64,000 nt of DNA from Viscum album (lineage: Eukaryota; Streptophyta; Magnoliopsida; Santalales; Viscaceae). Positions 26,019 through 38,709 of this stretch are shown piece after piece. Position 1 is the stretch's first letter, and each line of letters opens with the position of its first letter. The notes below the pieces were generated by a model. It was not told the origin of the DNA. It searched no databases and saw only the letters and a program-made list of their open reading frames with translations. The position numbers and the translations under genes were made by a program. Location: the NCBI GenBank assembly GCA_963277665.1, contig OY728159.1, forward strand, positions 1,017,065,343 through 1,017,129,342, given 5' to 3'.

Positions 26019-28707
26019 TGCACCACCTTTATGTTATCAAAATAATTAATCTTCTCTGTTTAACTATTTGCATGCTCCAATTCAACTTATTAGAAGAATA
26101 AATCTTAACTTACCATGAAATTCCTCAAGATACCACAATTATTGAACTTGATTCATCATGCATGAAAACTTTAAATGACCATGAACACCATAAAAAATCA
26201 AAACAAATGCAATGGAAGACCAACTGACAACATGATTCAAGAAACCATGAGAATTCAACTTAACATGAGGCTTCAACCTAATTGACCTCATCACACATTT
26301 TAACCAACAACATGAAGTCTCTTGATCAACCATATATTTGAACTACTTCTATATAGACAACCATGAATTTGGATGTTTGAATCCTAGTTGAAGATACTAA
26401 TAAATTCTTATATTTTCAATTAGTTAGCAAATATTTAAATAGATAATTATAGATGAACTGAGATTGATTCAAGTATATTTATAGTGATGTTTGAAATAGG
26501 GTAGACCGGTCTAAGGATTTGGGGATCTTGGGGTGTACACCAAAGTTGGGTCATCGTGTTTGAACCCATTTAGTAAGGAATAAAACCTAAATGATCCTGA
26601 TGTCATCATAACTTCTTCAATCCTGACCAAGATGATCCTTGAACAACTTTTTTGTGGGATCCAAAGTTGGATGAATATTTATCTTAGTACATAATGGATG
26701 GTTTTTCTGATGCTCAGAGTAGTAAACATGATTCTCTCATGATTGGGACACAAATGTTTGAAAAAAATAATATAAATTAGTGTTTTAAAGTACCAATTCA
26801 TTTAGGATGAATTCTAAAATAAAATATTAATTTTGATGATAAAATATGTGGTTCAAGAAGGTTAACTAGGCTTGGAAGGATAAATATGATGTTCCTTTGA
26901 TCACTAGTTTTATTTTCTTTTTTTATTTTCTTTTTTGTGAATTATTTCAATTGGAGATGATCATAGGGCCTCAAACTCTAAAATGTTATTGATATGAGTT
27001 TATATAGGGGTGAATCAACCAGTTTGTTGAATTTATTAAATGATTTCTGATTAAATGAATTTCAAGGTGATTGAAGTTCGTTCTGATTAAGGATCAACTA
27101 AATCTACTATTTCAAATTTGGGTGTGAGGTTGATTGATGAATTTGAAGCATCTAATTTTCATAAGTGAAGTCATGATGTTATGATAGTTTGAAAATATAA
27201 GAATAGTACAGGTTTTGGAAGGGTATAATTCACTGCCTCAACACTACAAAAGGATATAATTATACCCTTGAAAAATATATAAAGTAAGACCATGCTTCAG
27301 GATATGTCTTAGTAAACATTCCAAGGCCATAGTTATGTCAGGGTAGAGGGAATATTCCATAATCTATATATGGGTGAGTATGATGAATCATATTTCATGT
27401 AAAGGTTAGAACTGCTATGGAATGGTAAAAATACTCCACCAATGCTCATGTAAGGATCATGTTCAACCTTAATAAAGGATGATCATCCATTGATTAAGGG
27501 TCATAAACACATGCATCATGCTTTGTAAGGATCATCTGAATTAAAAAAAATAGAATCAAGGTTACATATATATATTCCTCGTATATCTAAAGGAAATTAA
27601 GGTATCATGAAATGGTATCATCCTAAAATAAAATACTTTTTATGATTCAACTAGGAGATCTCACATAAGATTATGATCACACTATATTAATGTATTCCCA
27701 AATATCTATAGATGATTAATGGTACCAGTGATGATTAATAATGAATTTCCTAAATTATAGAAACTCTACGTAAAATGAAAATAAATTCTCATTCTATAGT
27801 TTATCCAAATATAGAAGATTCTCTCCAATGACCTATATAGTGATTATTTATCAAGGAAGAAGAGGATAGAAATCCAATTGGGCACTGAATTTGAAGAAAT
27901 TATCAAATTTCTAGGATGTGATTCTATAAGAATAATATATAAGGTGGAGCTATTACAAGCAATTTTTAGAAAATCTCTATAAATAAATTATTTTTCAATC
28001 ATGAGAAGAGTCTTCTTACACGACATCCCAATTTAGATATTCTATAATTTTATAATTCCTTCATTAAATATTTTTGTAATATTATAGTTATAGTACACTA
28101 ATCCATTAGTTTCTGAGCTAAAGAGATTCACTTTACCCTTATTAATGAATTTCATTGTTATTTGATAAATATTTTTTCATCACTCTAAAATTAACTTAAT
28201 TGTTTAGAAATAAGTAGATTTCATTTTTTATATGAATCTTACATTATTTTTCCCTTATTAAATTGAATACATAATAAATCCACCTATATTCTCCTAGTTT
28301 CTCACAATTATGAGCAGTGGACTCATCTATGGGTGATTTGAGGTTTTTGATCACTAGGGTTAGTACAATAAGAGATTTCATTAAACATTTTGTCCCTATT
28401 ATTAAGAAGAAACATCCAATTGAGGGTAATTAGTGATGTTTCACTTGATTTGATAGAGAATAGGAGAGTAAATATGTAATAAATATTTATAATGAATGTG
28501 AGGGTAAATATAATTTTAATCCACTTCTGTTAAAACTAAATTTATAAACAACTAAATTCAATCACTTTTTCCTACACTAAACCCATTAAACATGAGAAGA
28601 ACACACCCAAAACACTCTATTATCTAAAGGGTACCTAAATCCCACTAATACTATATTAATTTAGGTATAAAATATTCTTTTTTGAGGTCCCCACAACATT
28701 CCTCTCA
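26019..28707 (+). repeat. 5' LTR of Athila-like element (uninterrupted copy)
   Basis: It begins TGCACCACC and ends CCTCTCA. Alignable landmarks with the other copy are 'ctccaattcaac' (26073 vs 48733), 'cttggggtg' (26527 vs 49181), 'gtaaggatcat' (27525 vs 62750), 'gcagtggactc' vs 'gtagtggactg' (28313 vs 63546), and the terminal 'cctctca' (28701 vs 63934). Lengths differ by only nine bases. At 27516-27518 it carries TCA at the position where the other copy was invaded by the CACTA. Confidence 0.75.
26139..26333 (-). other. Chance open frame inside LTR
   Basis: A 64-codon minus-strand open frame within the 5' LTR. The equivalent stretch of the other LTR (about 48790-48980) is not similarly open, and no domain is recognisable. 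Confidence 0.5.
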
Positions 28708-29176
28708 TAAAACTAGAAAAAATTTCAAGGAGTTCAGTGTTGTGTTTCACTTTTATTTAATGTGATTTCAAAAAATAATGAGATCTAGTTCATATTATCT
28801 CAATTGATTTTATTTATAGGTTGAATAAACTATATTTTCATGAATTATGAATTTAATAATCACTGAATAATTTTAGATAAATTTTTCCCAATTCTATTGA
28901 TTTATTGTACCTCCTCGTCTATTTCTTCTACTAGAGTCACCATAATAAGTGAAAATATAGAAGATGATATTTCCCAATTAAATAGGTACTCGAGTGAATT
29001 ATATATACACAAATTCAACATTAATAATTAGATTAAAACCCCAATAACCAATAATAATTTGATCATAAATCTTGGATAATAAAATTCTTACTGAAGTTTC
29101 ATGGCTTGGATGGACAGGATCTTAACAGACACTTAAGATAATTAATAGTATTTTCTATAAGTTCAAACCTGGAGGA
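28708..29176 (+). other. Athila internal region, 5' end
   Basis: About 470 bases between the Athila 5' LTR and the LARD insertion. The expected PBS should be near 28710-28740, but I cannot recognise a tRNA-complementary string. It continues at 40857 after the LARD. Confidence 0.5.
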
Positions 29177-29181
29177 GTATT
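29177..29181 (+). repeat. Left target-site duplication of LARD (GTATT)
   Basis: GTATT immediately before the 5' LTR is repeated exactly at 40852-40856. Five-base duplications are typical of LTR-retrotransposon integration. Confidence 0.9.
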
Positions 29182-30647
29182 TGTAACATCCCAGGTAAAT
29201 AAATAAAATGAAAATTTTCATATTTATTCATATTTGTGAACTAAATATTAATTATACTTCAAAGGGGATGCTATGTTCAATGGGGTACCTGATACGCAAC
29301 AATGGGTTTCTTTGAAATCTTACGTTGCACACTAATAATATAATATTATTATTTTAAATGGTAGTTAACGCCTATATGTGGTATTGGAGGTAATGAACAT
29401 AAATAACTAAAATATTATTATACATGTTTTTTAAATGTTTTTACATTTATCCGATAAAATTTAGAGGCCAAAAAAAATAAAAGAATTCTTTTTTAAGCAT
29501 AAATACTCTAATATTCACTAAAATGTCGATTTACAACCTTTTGATGGAGAAACCTAATTAAATATAGTTTTGGTCACTTTTATACATTCCATTTGACCAA
29601 ATAAAATTCTTCTTTAGAATCGGGTCACCAAAATTTAATTTGGGTAATTTTTTTGGTATTTTTATGATAACATTATTTTTTTTAATTAATATTGAAAATA
29701 CTTTATTTTAATTCAAATCTGATTTTTAATATAATATATTTATATGGTTATATTATATTTTTAATTTTTTTAAAGTTTAATTAGATTATATTTTTACAAT
29801 CTAATCTAATGGTGGTCATTGAAATCAATTTTACTTTGAAATTGGACATAACCAAGTGTTAATCTTTTGATTGATATTATTTGTTAAAAACACACCTTTT
29901 ATTTTGACAGTGGGAATTAATTTTAAATTAATTTATTCCACTTTTGTTATTTGAATTTGTAAAAATGGATTCCAAATTTGGAATCATGAGGTCTAAATTT
30001 TACAAATAGGTTACTTTAATTTTTAGACATTATGAATATTTACTTCAGTAAATATTTTATTTACCATGGTTAAAGGGTAAATCTGGTAAATAAGGGTAAA
30101 ATAATATTACTATAATAACATAAAAATACCCTAACAGGTGTCCTAATCCTATTTTTTTATAAAAATCCGACCATGATCATCCTTGGGTCGATTTTGGGAC
30201 CCCATGGGTCCACATGGGAGTGATAATGACACTTTATTTTAATTAACTTAAAGTAAAGGAAAAAATGACAAACAAATATCTTTTTGTAAATTAATTTTTT
30301 TCATGAGATTATATAAGTAATATTTTTTACTATAAATATTAATTGGAAATCTAAAAATATTTCCTACATCATGGTATTTTTTTATAATTTTTAGAAATCA
30401 AATAAATTAAATTATTTATGACACAATAATGATGCAGTATTTACCTCATTAATAAATGATTTAAATTAATAAGATTATAAATATTAAAAAAATATCCAAA
30501 AACTATACAATTATTATTATATGATTTTATTTCGACCATTAGTCATCTTATATTTGACTTTAATTATTTTTGGGCCTTTAGAAACCCAATATCATTATAT
30601 AATAAAATAATATTTTCACACCTTCCTAAAGAGTCCCTCTTCCCCTT

Positions 30648-30655
30648 TATAAAAA
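30648..30655 (+). promoter_or_regulatory. TATA box of LARD 5' LTR
   Basis: TATAAAAA in the context cccctttataaaaagcctg, about 1.47 kb into the LTR, followed by a C-rich stretch (cacttctaactcattcctcacacc) where transcription should start. It is conserved in the other LTR at 37620-37627. It would place the U3/R boundary near 30680. Confidence 0.65.
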
Positions 30656-30979
30656 GCCTGCACTTCTAACTCATTCCTCACACCTATCAAGCCCCTTGTC
30701 TCATCCAAAACCTGCCCAAATAATCTCTCAAGATCCCTATATTCCTCCTATAAGCCTTAACTTAGGTATAAGACACATAAAGAAGTCCTTTTGGTTCAAA
30801 CCAAAGGCAGTTACCCGAATTAAAAGTAACGGTTTCTCTTAAATTATTTTCTTTTATATTACTTCTCCAACCAATAAAATATTTTTATTCCTTTATTTTA
30901 TAAAAAAACCAGTATCCTCAATATAATATTATTTTATTATGATAATTATTTGAACTAAACTTACACACAACTCCATCTA

Positions 30980-31078
30980 ATGGGTGAAGAACATACTATT
31001 TTTGTGGATGGAAAACAAACACCTCACGAAGCGATGATTGTTCAATTATCTCCTACCACCTCTCGTAGTGGCCATTAA
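30980..31078 (+). CDS. 32-residue open frame in LARD 5' LTR, downstream of the predicted start site
   Basis: An ATG-initiated 33-codon frame (including stop) that lies about 330 bases after the TATA box, so it would be near the front of the LARD transcript. The same frame, with no indels, is at 37950-38048 in the other LTR. Both copies encode a peptide containing VDGK, TPHE and MIVQLSPT. I recognise no family. The copies differ at 12 of 99 bases, nearly all nonsynonymous, so there has been no purifying selection since insertion. It may be a chance frame or a short upstream ORF of the parental family. Confidence 0.3.
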   Translation: MGEEHTIFVDGKQTPHEAMIVQLSPTTSRSGH

Positions 31079-31739
31079 GATAGAACTGTATTTATATATG
31101 ATATATATTATGTTTAGCTTTTAGTTATTCTTCTGTATTTTTCATTTATATAATACCTTTATGGTTTCCATTATGGGTAAACGTGATAATTTCATTTGAG
31201 GAAGTGCGGACTACCGCCCCCTCAAAGTGATATGACTCGTTAATGCCATATGTGGAACATATAAAGGATGGAGTTAATTATATTATATATGATATTATAC
31301 TGTAATTATCATATACTTATGTATCATTATGTTTTAATTCCATTAAAATATGAAATAAAAATGAAAGTAGCGTTCATGCGTACGTACAGCTTACCGTCTC
31401 CATGAACAGTGCATTTCATTTCTTACCTCTAAATGTTATGTAATATTATAAATAAAAATATAAAATAAATATATATTATATATATGATATCTAAATAATG
31501 AATATAATTCTGTAGATAATGGACTATTGACCACAAGGACAAATTGTAATTATAGGAAGTCCATTTTTGACTCAAGTACCAAATATCGACCAAACGACCA
31601 TTATTAACTTAAATGATTGAATAATGTTTATAAAATGGTAATATGTGATATAAAAAGAATAATAAACTTGAAAAGGGTTATTAATCTAGTATAAATTAAC
31701 TTTAGTTTATTATTAAGAAATAATAAGGAACAAACAAGT

Positions 31740-32900
31740 CAATTTGGACACGAGGTAAAGGATTTCTTATCTCACTTTTAGTTCCGTGATATTTCCATTG
31801 TTCGCCACTTATTTATTGCATGTGGTGTACTGGGTACTAAAATTTGATATATATTACCATTATTATCTTTATATTAATGGTATTCTGTGATTCATTATGT
31901 GTTTATTAACTTTTTTTCATACGACTCGATTTATTACAACGTGGCAAGGGGTTTTCATCTCACTTTTTATTCCCGTGAGATTCATGCTATATTTGCCACT
32001 ATTTCCTTTTGTGTGGGGGATTTATTGCCCATGATTGTATTATTTATGTAATATAATTTAATTTATGAGAATTTACATCTTCATTTAATTATACTTCTTT
32101 CATGGGGTGTATGTTTCGTAAGTTACCAAATCGGTAAGGGAACCTTTTCACCCTCCTCTTTTTAAAAGGCTTCTTTTTGTTATATCTTTTAAATTACAAC
32201 TTATTATGTTGGGATATGTTCTTATATATCCTTATTGCTGTAAATTTTACGTCCATGTGATGAGATACCCTTTTTCTCTCATCAACTCATTTTCTGAATT
32301 TTAAAGTGACACTGTTACGCTGTCGACTTTCTGTAAGAGAACTTTTTAACCCAATTTCCATTCCTTGGGTTAATCTTCTAATTCTTAATTATGTCATGAT
32401 ATGATAATGTGTGGAATCATTTTTTTTGTTTATGTTGTAATTTCCACTCCCCTTTTATTGGATATACTTTTGATACACATAATCACTCTATTGATAAATT
32501 CTCAAGTCATTGATATGAACTTGATAAGAGTAATTTTAACTCAATTTCCATTCATTGATTTAAACATCCAAGTCATTGGTTTTGTCTTAAAAAGAACATA
32601 TGTGAATTTCCTCTTATTGATTTAAACTGAATATACAATCATATTGAGTGTATTTATATTTATCACACATTATTATGTAATTTATTTATCCTTAATCTAA
32701 GGATACCATTTTTATAAGGAATTTCATCTCAATTTACATTCCATTGAGACTTAATTGTTATTATGCAACAATTCACTCTTATATGGTGTATATAATTTCA
32801 TTTGGAATATTATATCATGAATCCCTTTATTCTCATTATATTATAAATTTCATATTAAATTTTATACTTTAATTATTTGTATTCAAGCGTTTCTCATTTT
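31740..32900 (+). repeat. Six-unit ~190-bp tandem repeat in LARD 5' LTR
   Basis: A degenerate phrase 'ggtaaggggttttcatctca' plus 'cttttattccgtgag' recurs starting at 31754, 31943, 32133, 32332, 32522 and 32713. The spacings are 189, 190, 199, 190 and 191 bases. Units are strongly diverged outside this phrase, but the register is kept. Confidence 0.75.
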
Positions 32901-33887
32901 GTTAAAAACTTTTTAACTAAAATATCATTTTAAATGTTTTAAAGATTTATTATTCTAAATATTTATCATTAATTTCCATGTTTTCAAAAACGGTTTTTCG
33001 GATTTATTTATTTATTTAGACATTAATTATTTTAAATCATAATTCTTTTAAAATATTCAAGGTGGTATGGGACACTTTGATTCAAAAATCTCTTTATTAA
33101 ATGTTTTAAAATGGTTTTGAAAATGATTTGATAAAGAATTGTTTATTTCAATATCTTGATTAGATATATTATTATTGAAATGTGGAAATGTTATCTTTAC
33201 TTTATGATTATGTTATGTGTTATGAATATGGTATGGTTATTGGGAATTGTTTACATATATGGGTTGTTCTGTGATAAACCTAGGGCAAGTGAGCCTGAGA
33301 TAGATCTCCAATGCATTGGGTAACATGACAGAGGTAAACGTGAATGTTTCTCATAAGAGATTTAGGGAATATACTGTGATGGGTATTCCAAATGTGACTC
33401 CCACTGTAGCTATGATAGATACAATGTAAGTATGATATGTATGCCTCAATTTACCTTTATGATTTATGATTATTATGTGTTATTCATAAATATTATGATT
33501 TCAGAAGGTATGTTATGATTGAAAATTATGGTTTCATTGATTTGTATTTACTGATGGGTTATTGTTTCCATTCCTTATTTTATAAACCTTACTCAGATTT
33601 TTATGCTCATCCCAAGTTTTTGAAATTTTTTTCACAGTTTTTACGGAAGGGTAAGATAAAGGAAGTATTCAAAAAGATTTATATCAAGAAAAAAACTCTT
33701 GTGTTATTTAAGGAGTTTTATTGTTGTGAAAAATCAGTTATATTAGAAGTGTCCACATTGTAATATTCAAGTTGATACGTAATAGTTATGGCCTAATTCT
33801 CTAAAAATCTAAACCAGAAAAGATCCTAACTGTGTATTCTTGACATAATTCAATATTATGTAATGTTTAAGGACGGTTCCTTATAAT

Positions 33888-33899
33888 TGGTATCAGAGG
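33888..33899 (+). promoter_or_regulatory. Primer-binding site of LARD (initiator tRNA-Met)
   Basis: TGGTATCAGAGG, two bases after the 5' LTR, matches the common plant PBS TGGTATCAGAGC at 11 of 12 bases. Confidence 0.9.
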
Positions 33900-34861
33900 T
33901 CCGTTTGGAAAACTTGAGGGATTAGGATTTTTTGTTAGACACACGGTTAGTCCCTATGTATATTATTTCAATTAAATCCTTGTTTATAATTCTTTCAAAT
34001 CAAGTAAAGTCAATTACAAATGGAAGTAGGAGGATCTCAAATGACATTCTTATCTCTTCTTGATGACTTTCTTGCAATAATTATTACAAAGTCATGTTCG
34101 AATGATTTTGTAACTTTTTTTAGGATACTACTCACTTGAAAGCAGTTTTTTGAGATATCAAACACCTCCATTATACCTCGTTATCATCATGGATCATGGT
34201 TTGTATTTAAAAAAATCATATTTCCACAATATTCTCATATTTTCAATAAAGGTAAATATTATCAAGTAATTTTCAAATATTTTACCATATCACAAGTTTT
34301 TTAAGCATATTATGATTTTGAAAAAGGTGTTGAATAAGGAGACCCTTGTGAAACCTATTTCTATTTGATTTTACAATATAGTCTCTCATCACATACCTAT
34401 GGTATTTTAAAAGGACCATTAATTTAAAGTTTCAACTCAAATTCGGTCTGACTGTTTTATAGAAATCATGTTTTATCAGATGTTTTGAAATTATATGTCA
34501 TACATGATTATTTTACAAAACTATTTTTCTATGAACACTTATATGACCCATGTTGTACAAGATTTATTTGGATGAATGAATCAAATTATTTTTAAGGATC
34601 TATAAAAAATTGTTGCAATTCATGGACCTTCTACCTACGTGAACAAGATGATGATGAAACCAAATGGACACCATGATCAAGGTATGATGTTCTTTATTTT
34701 GGGGATCATTTTATTTTATCATATAGTAGTGAAATAAGAAAATGAAAATATATATAAGACTTAAAGACTTAAGATGTAGAGATCATAATGAATTGGGATG
34801 AAAATGAGAGTTATAAGGAAACCATTGAGGTTAAAACATGTTAGGGTTATTTTTGAATTTT

Positions 34862-34985
34862 ATAAAAAGGATAACACACAGACTGTGTGACAACACATTG
34901 CGTCGAACAAAGCTATGGGAATTGAACCCACAAACAAAGTGTGATTGGGATTTATCACCTACCACTAGACTACGTGAAGTCCCTG
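34862..34985 (-). ncRNA. tRNA-like/SINE-like Pol III unit inside LARD
   Basis: On -, TAGTCTAGTGG (34972-34962) fits an A box and GGTTCAATTCC (34928-34918) fits a B box, 33 bases apart as in tRNA genes. The B box sits in a plausible T-arm (GTGGG, loop TTCAATT, CCCAT). Downstream lies a short hairpin (CACACAG/CTGTGTG, around 34874-34888), then a TTTTT run at 34864-34868 that could terminate Pol III. The acceptor ends do not pair, so it is not a functional tRNA gene. A tRNA-derived SINE or tRNA pseudogene is likeliest; a chance match is possible. Confidence 0.45.
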
Positions 34986-36140
34986 GTTAGTATGACTTAT
35001 TATTTTTAGTTAAATGATTTTATTGATCAAGAATAAGTTGATTTGGGATCTTATGTTTTATCAAATGGATATCCTTAGTATAAGAAAACAATTTGGTGAT
35101 TAAGTGATAAAATTGATTTTGGAAGACGTTCTCTCTTTTGGGAACACTTTATGCCTAAGAAAAATAGATTATTATAGGATTACATTTGTGGATTAATGGT
35201 TGAAATTTTATTTTGGAAAAATATCTATTTTTATTTTGGACATATAGTGATTTGGGTTATTTATGGAAATGATTAACCTATCATAGAAAATATGTGATTT
35301 GGTTAATTATGCTTCAGTATGAGACTTTAAGAGTAGTCTATGTTTTTGGAGTTAAATGTTAAGATTTATTGTGGATGACTATGTGATTAAATCCTTCTAA
35401 GTTTTGGGTTTCAATATTAGTTTAGATTATTTTGAAGAATTTTAAGGACAATTGTGTATTGAATAGTCTTTCTTGAACTTTGGGTACTTTTTGTTGAATT
35501 TTGGAGATTAATAGTAGTAATTCTTTTTATAAAGGATTACCCTTTTTGGGGATTATATGATCTTGTACTAACCATTTTTGTTTTAGTTGATGTATAAAGA
35601 CAATGGAAATATATATTTATTCTTTTTTGGATTATGTGATTCTCTAGAAGATGATTCTTGTGATTTTTATGTGACCAAGTCTTTTTGAATGCTCATTGTT
35701 TGGAGAAAAGATTAGTTTTTGGTAGAAACTTATTAAAGGATGAAACTCTAATTGAAGGTAAGTATATTTCCTTATGTTCTTATTCTATATAGTAAATTAA
35801 TTCCTTAAAATTATGAAAAGGAACGTAGAACAAAAAATTTATTGGTTTACATTTCCTACTGGGTAATCAAAGATTGTTTAAAAAATCATAAGTTTGTGAT
35901 TTTCTAGTGGTTAACTTCCTCCTAATCATGTTTTCTGTCACTCCCCATCAGAAATTGATCATTTGTTCTCTCTTACATATCCATGTTTTCCTACATAAAA
36001 TCCTAGTAAGGTTTATCTCTAGTGACCTTTGTACTTATCTTTATTTCTTTTAAAGTGATAGTTTTACTAACTCTTTTCTGATGTGGTACTTTTAATGAAG
36101 TTTCCAAGCCCAGTTTTAAAATTTTGAGGAAGTAATTCCC

Positions 36141-36154
36141 AAAAGGGGGAAGGA
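36141..36154 (+). promoter_or_regulatory. Polypurine tract of LARD
   Basis: AAAAGGGGGAAGGA directly abuts the 3' LTR, as needed for plus-strand priming. Confidence 0.9.
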
Positions 36155-37619
36155 TATAACATTCCAGGTAAATAAAGAACATAAAATTTTTCATATTTAT
36201 TAATATTTGTGAACTAAATATTAATTATACTTTAAATAGGACTCTATTTTTGAGGGAGTACTCGATACACAACAATGGGTTTCTTTGAAATATTACGTTT
36301 CACACTAATAATATATTATTATTATTTTAAATGGTAGTTAACGCCTAGACATTATATTGGCAGGAATGAAAATAACTAACTAAAATAGGATTATACATGT
36401 TTGTTAAATGTTTTTACATTTATCCAATAAAATTTAGAGGCCTAAAATAAGAAAAGAATTCGATTTTAAGCAAAAATACTCTATTATTCACTAAAAGGTC
36501 AATTTACTATCTTTTGATGGTGAACCCTCATTAAATCTAGTTTTGTTCACTTTTATATAATCTATTTGACTGAATAAAATTCTTCTTTTGAATCAGGACA
36601 CCAAAATTTACTTTGGGTAATTCTTTGGTTTTTTCTGATAAAATTCTTTTTTTAATGAATAGTGAAAAATACGGTATTTTAATTCAGATATACTTTTTAA
36701 TATAATTTATTTATATGGTTAGATTATATTTTTAATTTATTTTAAAGTTTAATTAGATTATTATTTTACCATTTAATCCATTTTTGGTCATTTTAATTAA
36801 TTTCACTTTGAAATTGGACATAAACAAGTGTCAATATTTTGATAGGTATTATTTCTTAAAAACATGCCTTTTATTTTGACAGTGGAAATTAATTTTAAAT
36901 TAATTTCTGCCACTTCTGTGATTTGAATTTGGAAACATTTATTCCATATTTGGAATCAAGAGGTCCCAATTTTGTAAATATTTAACTTTATTTTTTAGAT
37001 ATTATGAATATTTACTTTAGTAAATATTTTATTTACCATGATTAAAAGGTAAATTTGGTAAATAAGGGTAAACAAATATTACGATAATAATATAAAATTA
37101 CCCTAAAAGGTGTCATAATCCTATTGTTTGATATAAATCCTACCATGATCATCCTTGGGTTGATTTTGGGACCTCATGGGGCCACTTGGGAGTGACAATG
37201 ACACTTTATTTTAATTAACTGAAAGTATAGGCAAAAATGACATAAACAAATATCTTTTTGTAAATTAATTCTTACATGTGTTTATATAAGTCATAATTTA
37301 GACTATAAATATTAATTTAAAATCTAAAAATATTTCCTATATCATGGTATTTTTTTATAATTTTTAGACATAAAATAAATTAAAATATTTATGACACAAT
37401 AATGATGCACTATTTAACTCATTAATAAATGATTTAAATAAATAAGATTATAAATAATAATAAATATCCAAAACCTGTCCAATTATTATTGGTTGATTCT
37501 ATTTAGACCATTATTCATATTATCTTCAACTTTAATTAGTTTTGGACCTTTAGAAACCTAATATCATTATATAATAAAATAATATTTTCACACTTTCCTA
37601 AAGAGCCCCTCCTCCCCCT

Positions 37620-37627
37620 TATAAAAA
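37620..37627 (+). promoter_or_regulatory. TATA box of LARD 3' LTR
   Basis: TATAAAAA in cccccttataaaaagacc, the counterpart of the element at 30648. From here transcription would read out into the flanking Athila sequence. Confidence 0.55.
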
Positions 37628-37949
37628 GACCTCACTTCTAACTCATTCCTCACACCTCTCAAGCCCCATGGATCATCCAACCCCTGACCAAATAAGCTCT
37701 AAATATCCCTATATTCCTCTTTTAATCCTTATATTAGGAAAAAGGCACTTCAAGAAGTCCTTTTGGTTCAAACCAAAGGAAGTTACCCGAATTAAAGGTA
37801 ACAGTTTCTCTTAAATTCTTTTTTTATTTTACTTCTCCAACCACTAAACTCTTTTAATTCCTTTATTTTATAACAACACCAGTATCCCCAATATAATATT
37901 TTGTTGTTATTAGAAATATTATAACTACACTTACACACACCTCTATCTA

Positions 37950-38048
37950 ATGTGTGAAGAACATTCGGTTTGTGTGGATGGAAAACTAACACCTCACGAA
38001 GAGATGATTGTTCAATTATCTCCTACCGCCTCTCATGGTGGAAATTAA
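37950..38048 (+). CDS. Second copy of the 32-residue LTR open frame
   Basis: The 3' LTR counterpart of 30980-31078, of identical length with ATG and TAA retained. Conserved core: VDGK, TPHE, MIVQLSPT. No known family. Interpretation as for the first copy. Confidence 0.3.
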   Translation: MCEEHSVCVDGKLTPHEEMIVQLSPTASHGGN

Positions 38049-38709
38049 GATGGAACTTTATTTTTATATGATATATATTATGTTTATTTTTTCTTTATGA
38101 TTTTGTATTTTTCATTTATATCATACCTTTATGGTTTCCATTATGGGTAAAAGTGGTAATTTCATTTGAGGAAGTGCGGACTACCGCCCCTCAAAGTGAT
38201 ATGACTCATTAATGTCATATGTAGGATGTATAAAGGATGGATTTAATGATATTATATATGATATTATACTGGAATTATCATATAACTATGTATCATTATG
38301 TTTTAATTACATTAAAATATGAAATAGAAATGAAAGTAGCGTTTATGCATACGTTCGGCTTACCGTCTCCATGAATGGTACATTTCATTTCTTACCTCTA
38401 AATGTTATGTAATATTATAAAAATATATATATAATAGATATATATGATATATATGATATATAAATCATGGATATAATTCTGGATATAATTAACTATTGAC
38501 CACAAGGATAGCTTGTAATTATAGGAAGTCCATTTTTTGACTCAAGTACCAAATATTGACCAAACAACCATTATTAACTTAAATGATTGAATAATATTTA
38601 TAACATGGTAATAAGTGATATAAAAAAGAATAATAAACTTGAAAAATTTTCTTAAGAAAGTATAAATTCACTTTAGTTTATTATTCAGAAAGAACAAAAA
38701 ACAAATAAG

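Larger units (their letters stand above)
29182..33885 (+). repeat. LARD 5' LTR
   Basis: It starts TGTAACATCCCAGG and ends ...CCTTATA just before the PBS. It aligns end to end with 36155-40851. It contains a TATA box at 30648, a small open frame at 30980-31078, and a six-unit ~190-bp repeat at 31740-32900. No retroelement protein is encoded. Confidence 0.9.
33886..36154 (+). other. LARD internal domain, non-coding
   Basis: 2.27 kb with PBS at its left end and polypurine tract at its right end. No gag-pol motif, and no open frame worth reporting on +. A tRNA-like unit on - lies at about 34862-34985. The minus-strand frame at 36003-36194 overlaps the polypurine tract and LTR edge and is chance. 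Confidence 0.7.

Noticed and set aside
32401..32625. 74-codon hydrophobic frame in the LARD LTR (and its partner 39381-39590)
   Set aside because: Hydrophobicity comes from T-rich repeat units; the two copies differ in length and the frame spans the 190-bp repeat register rather than a domain.
34900..34985. Functional tRNA gene
   Set aside because: The A and B boxes are present but the acceptor stem does not pair and no clear anticodon stem forms.
36003..36194. 63-codon minus-strand open frame
   Set aside because: It crosses the polypurine tract and the LTR boundary of the LARD, so it is incidental.
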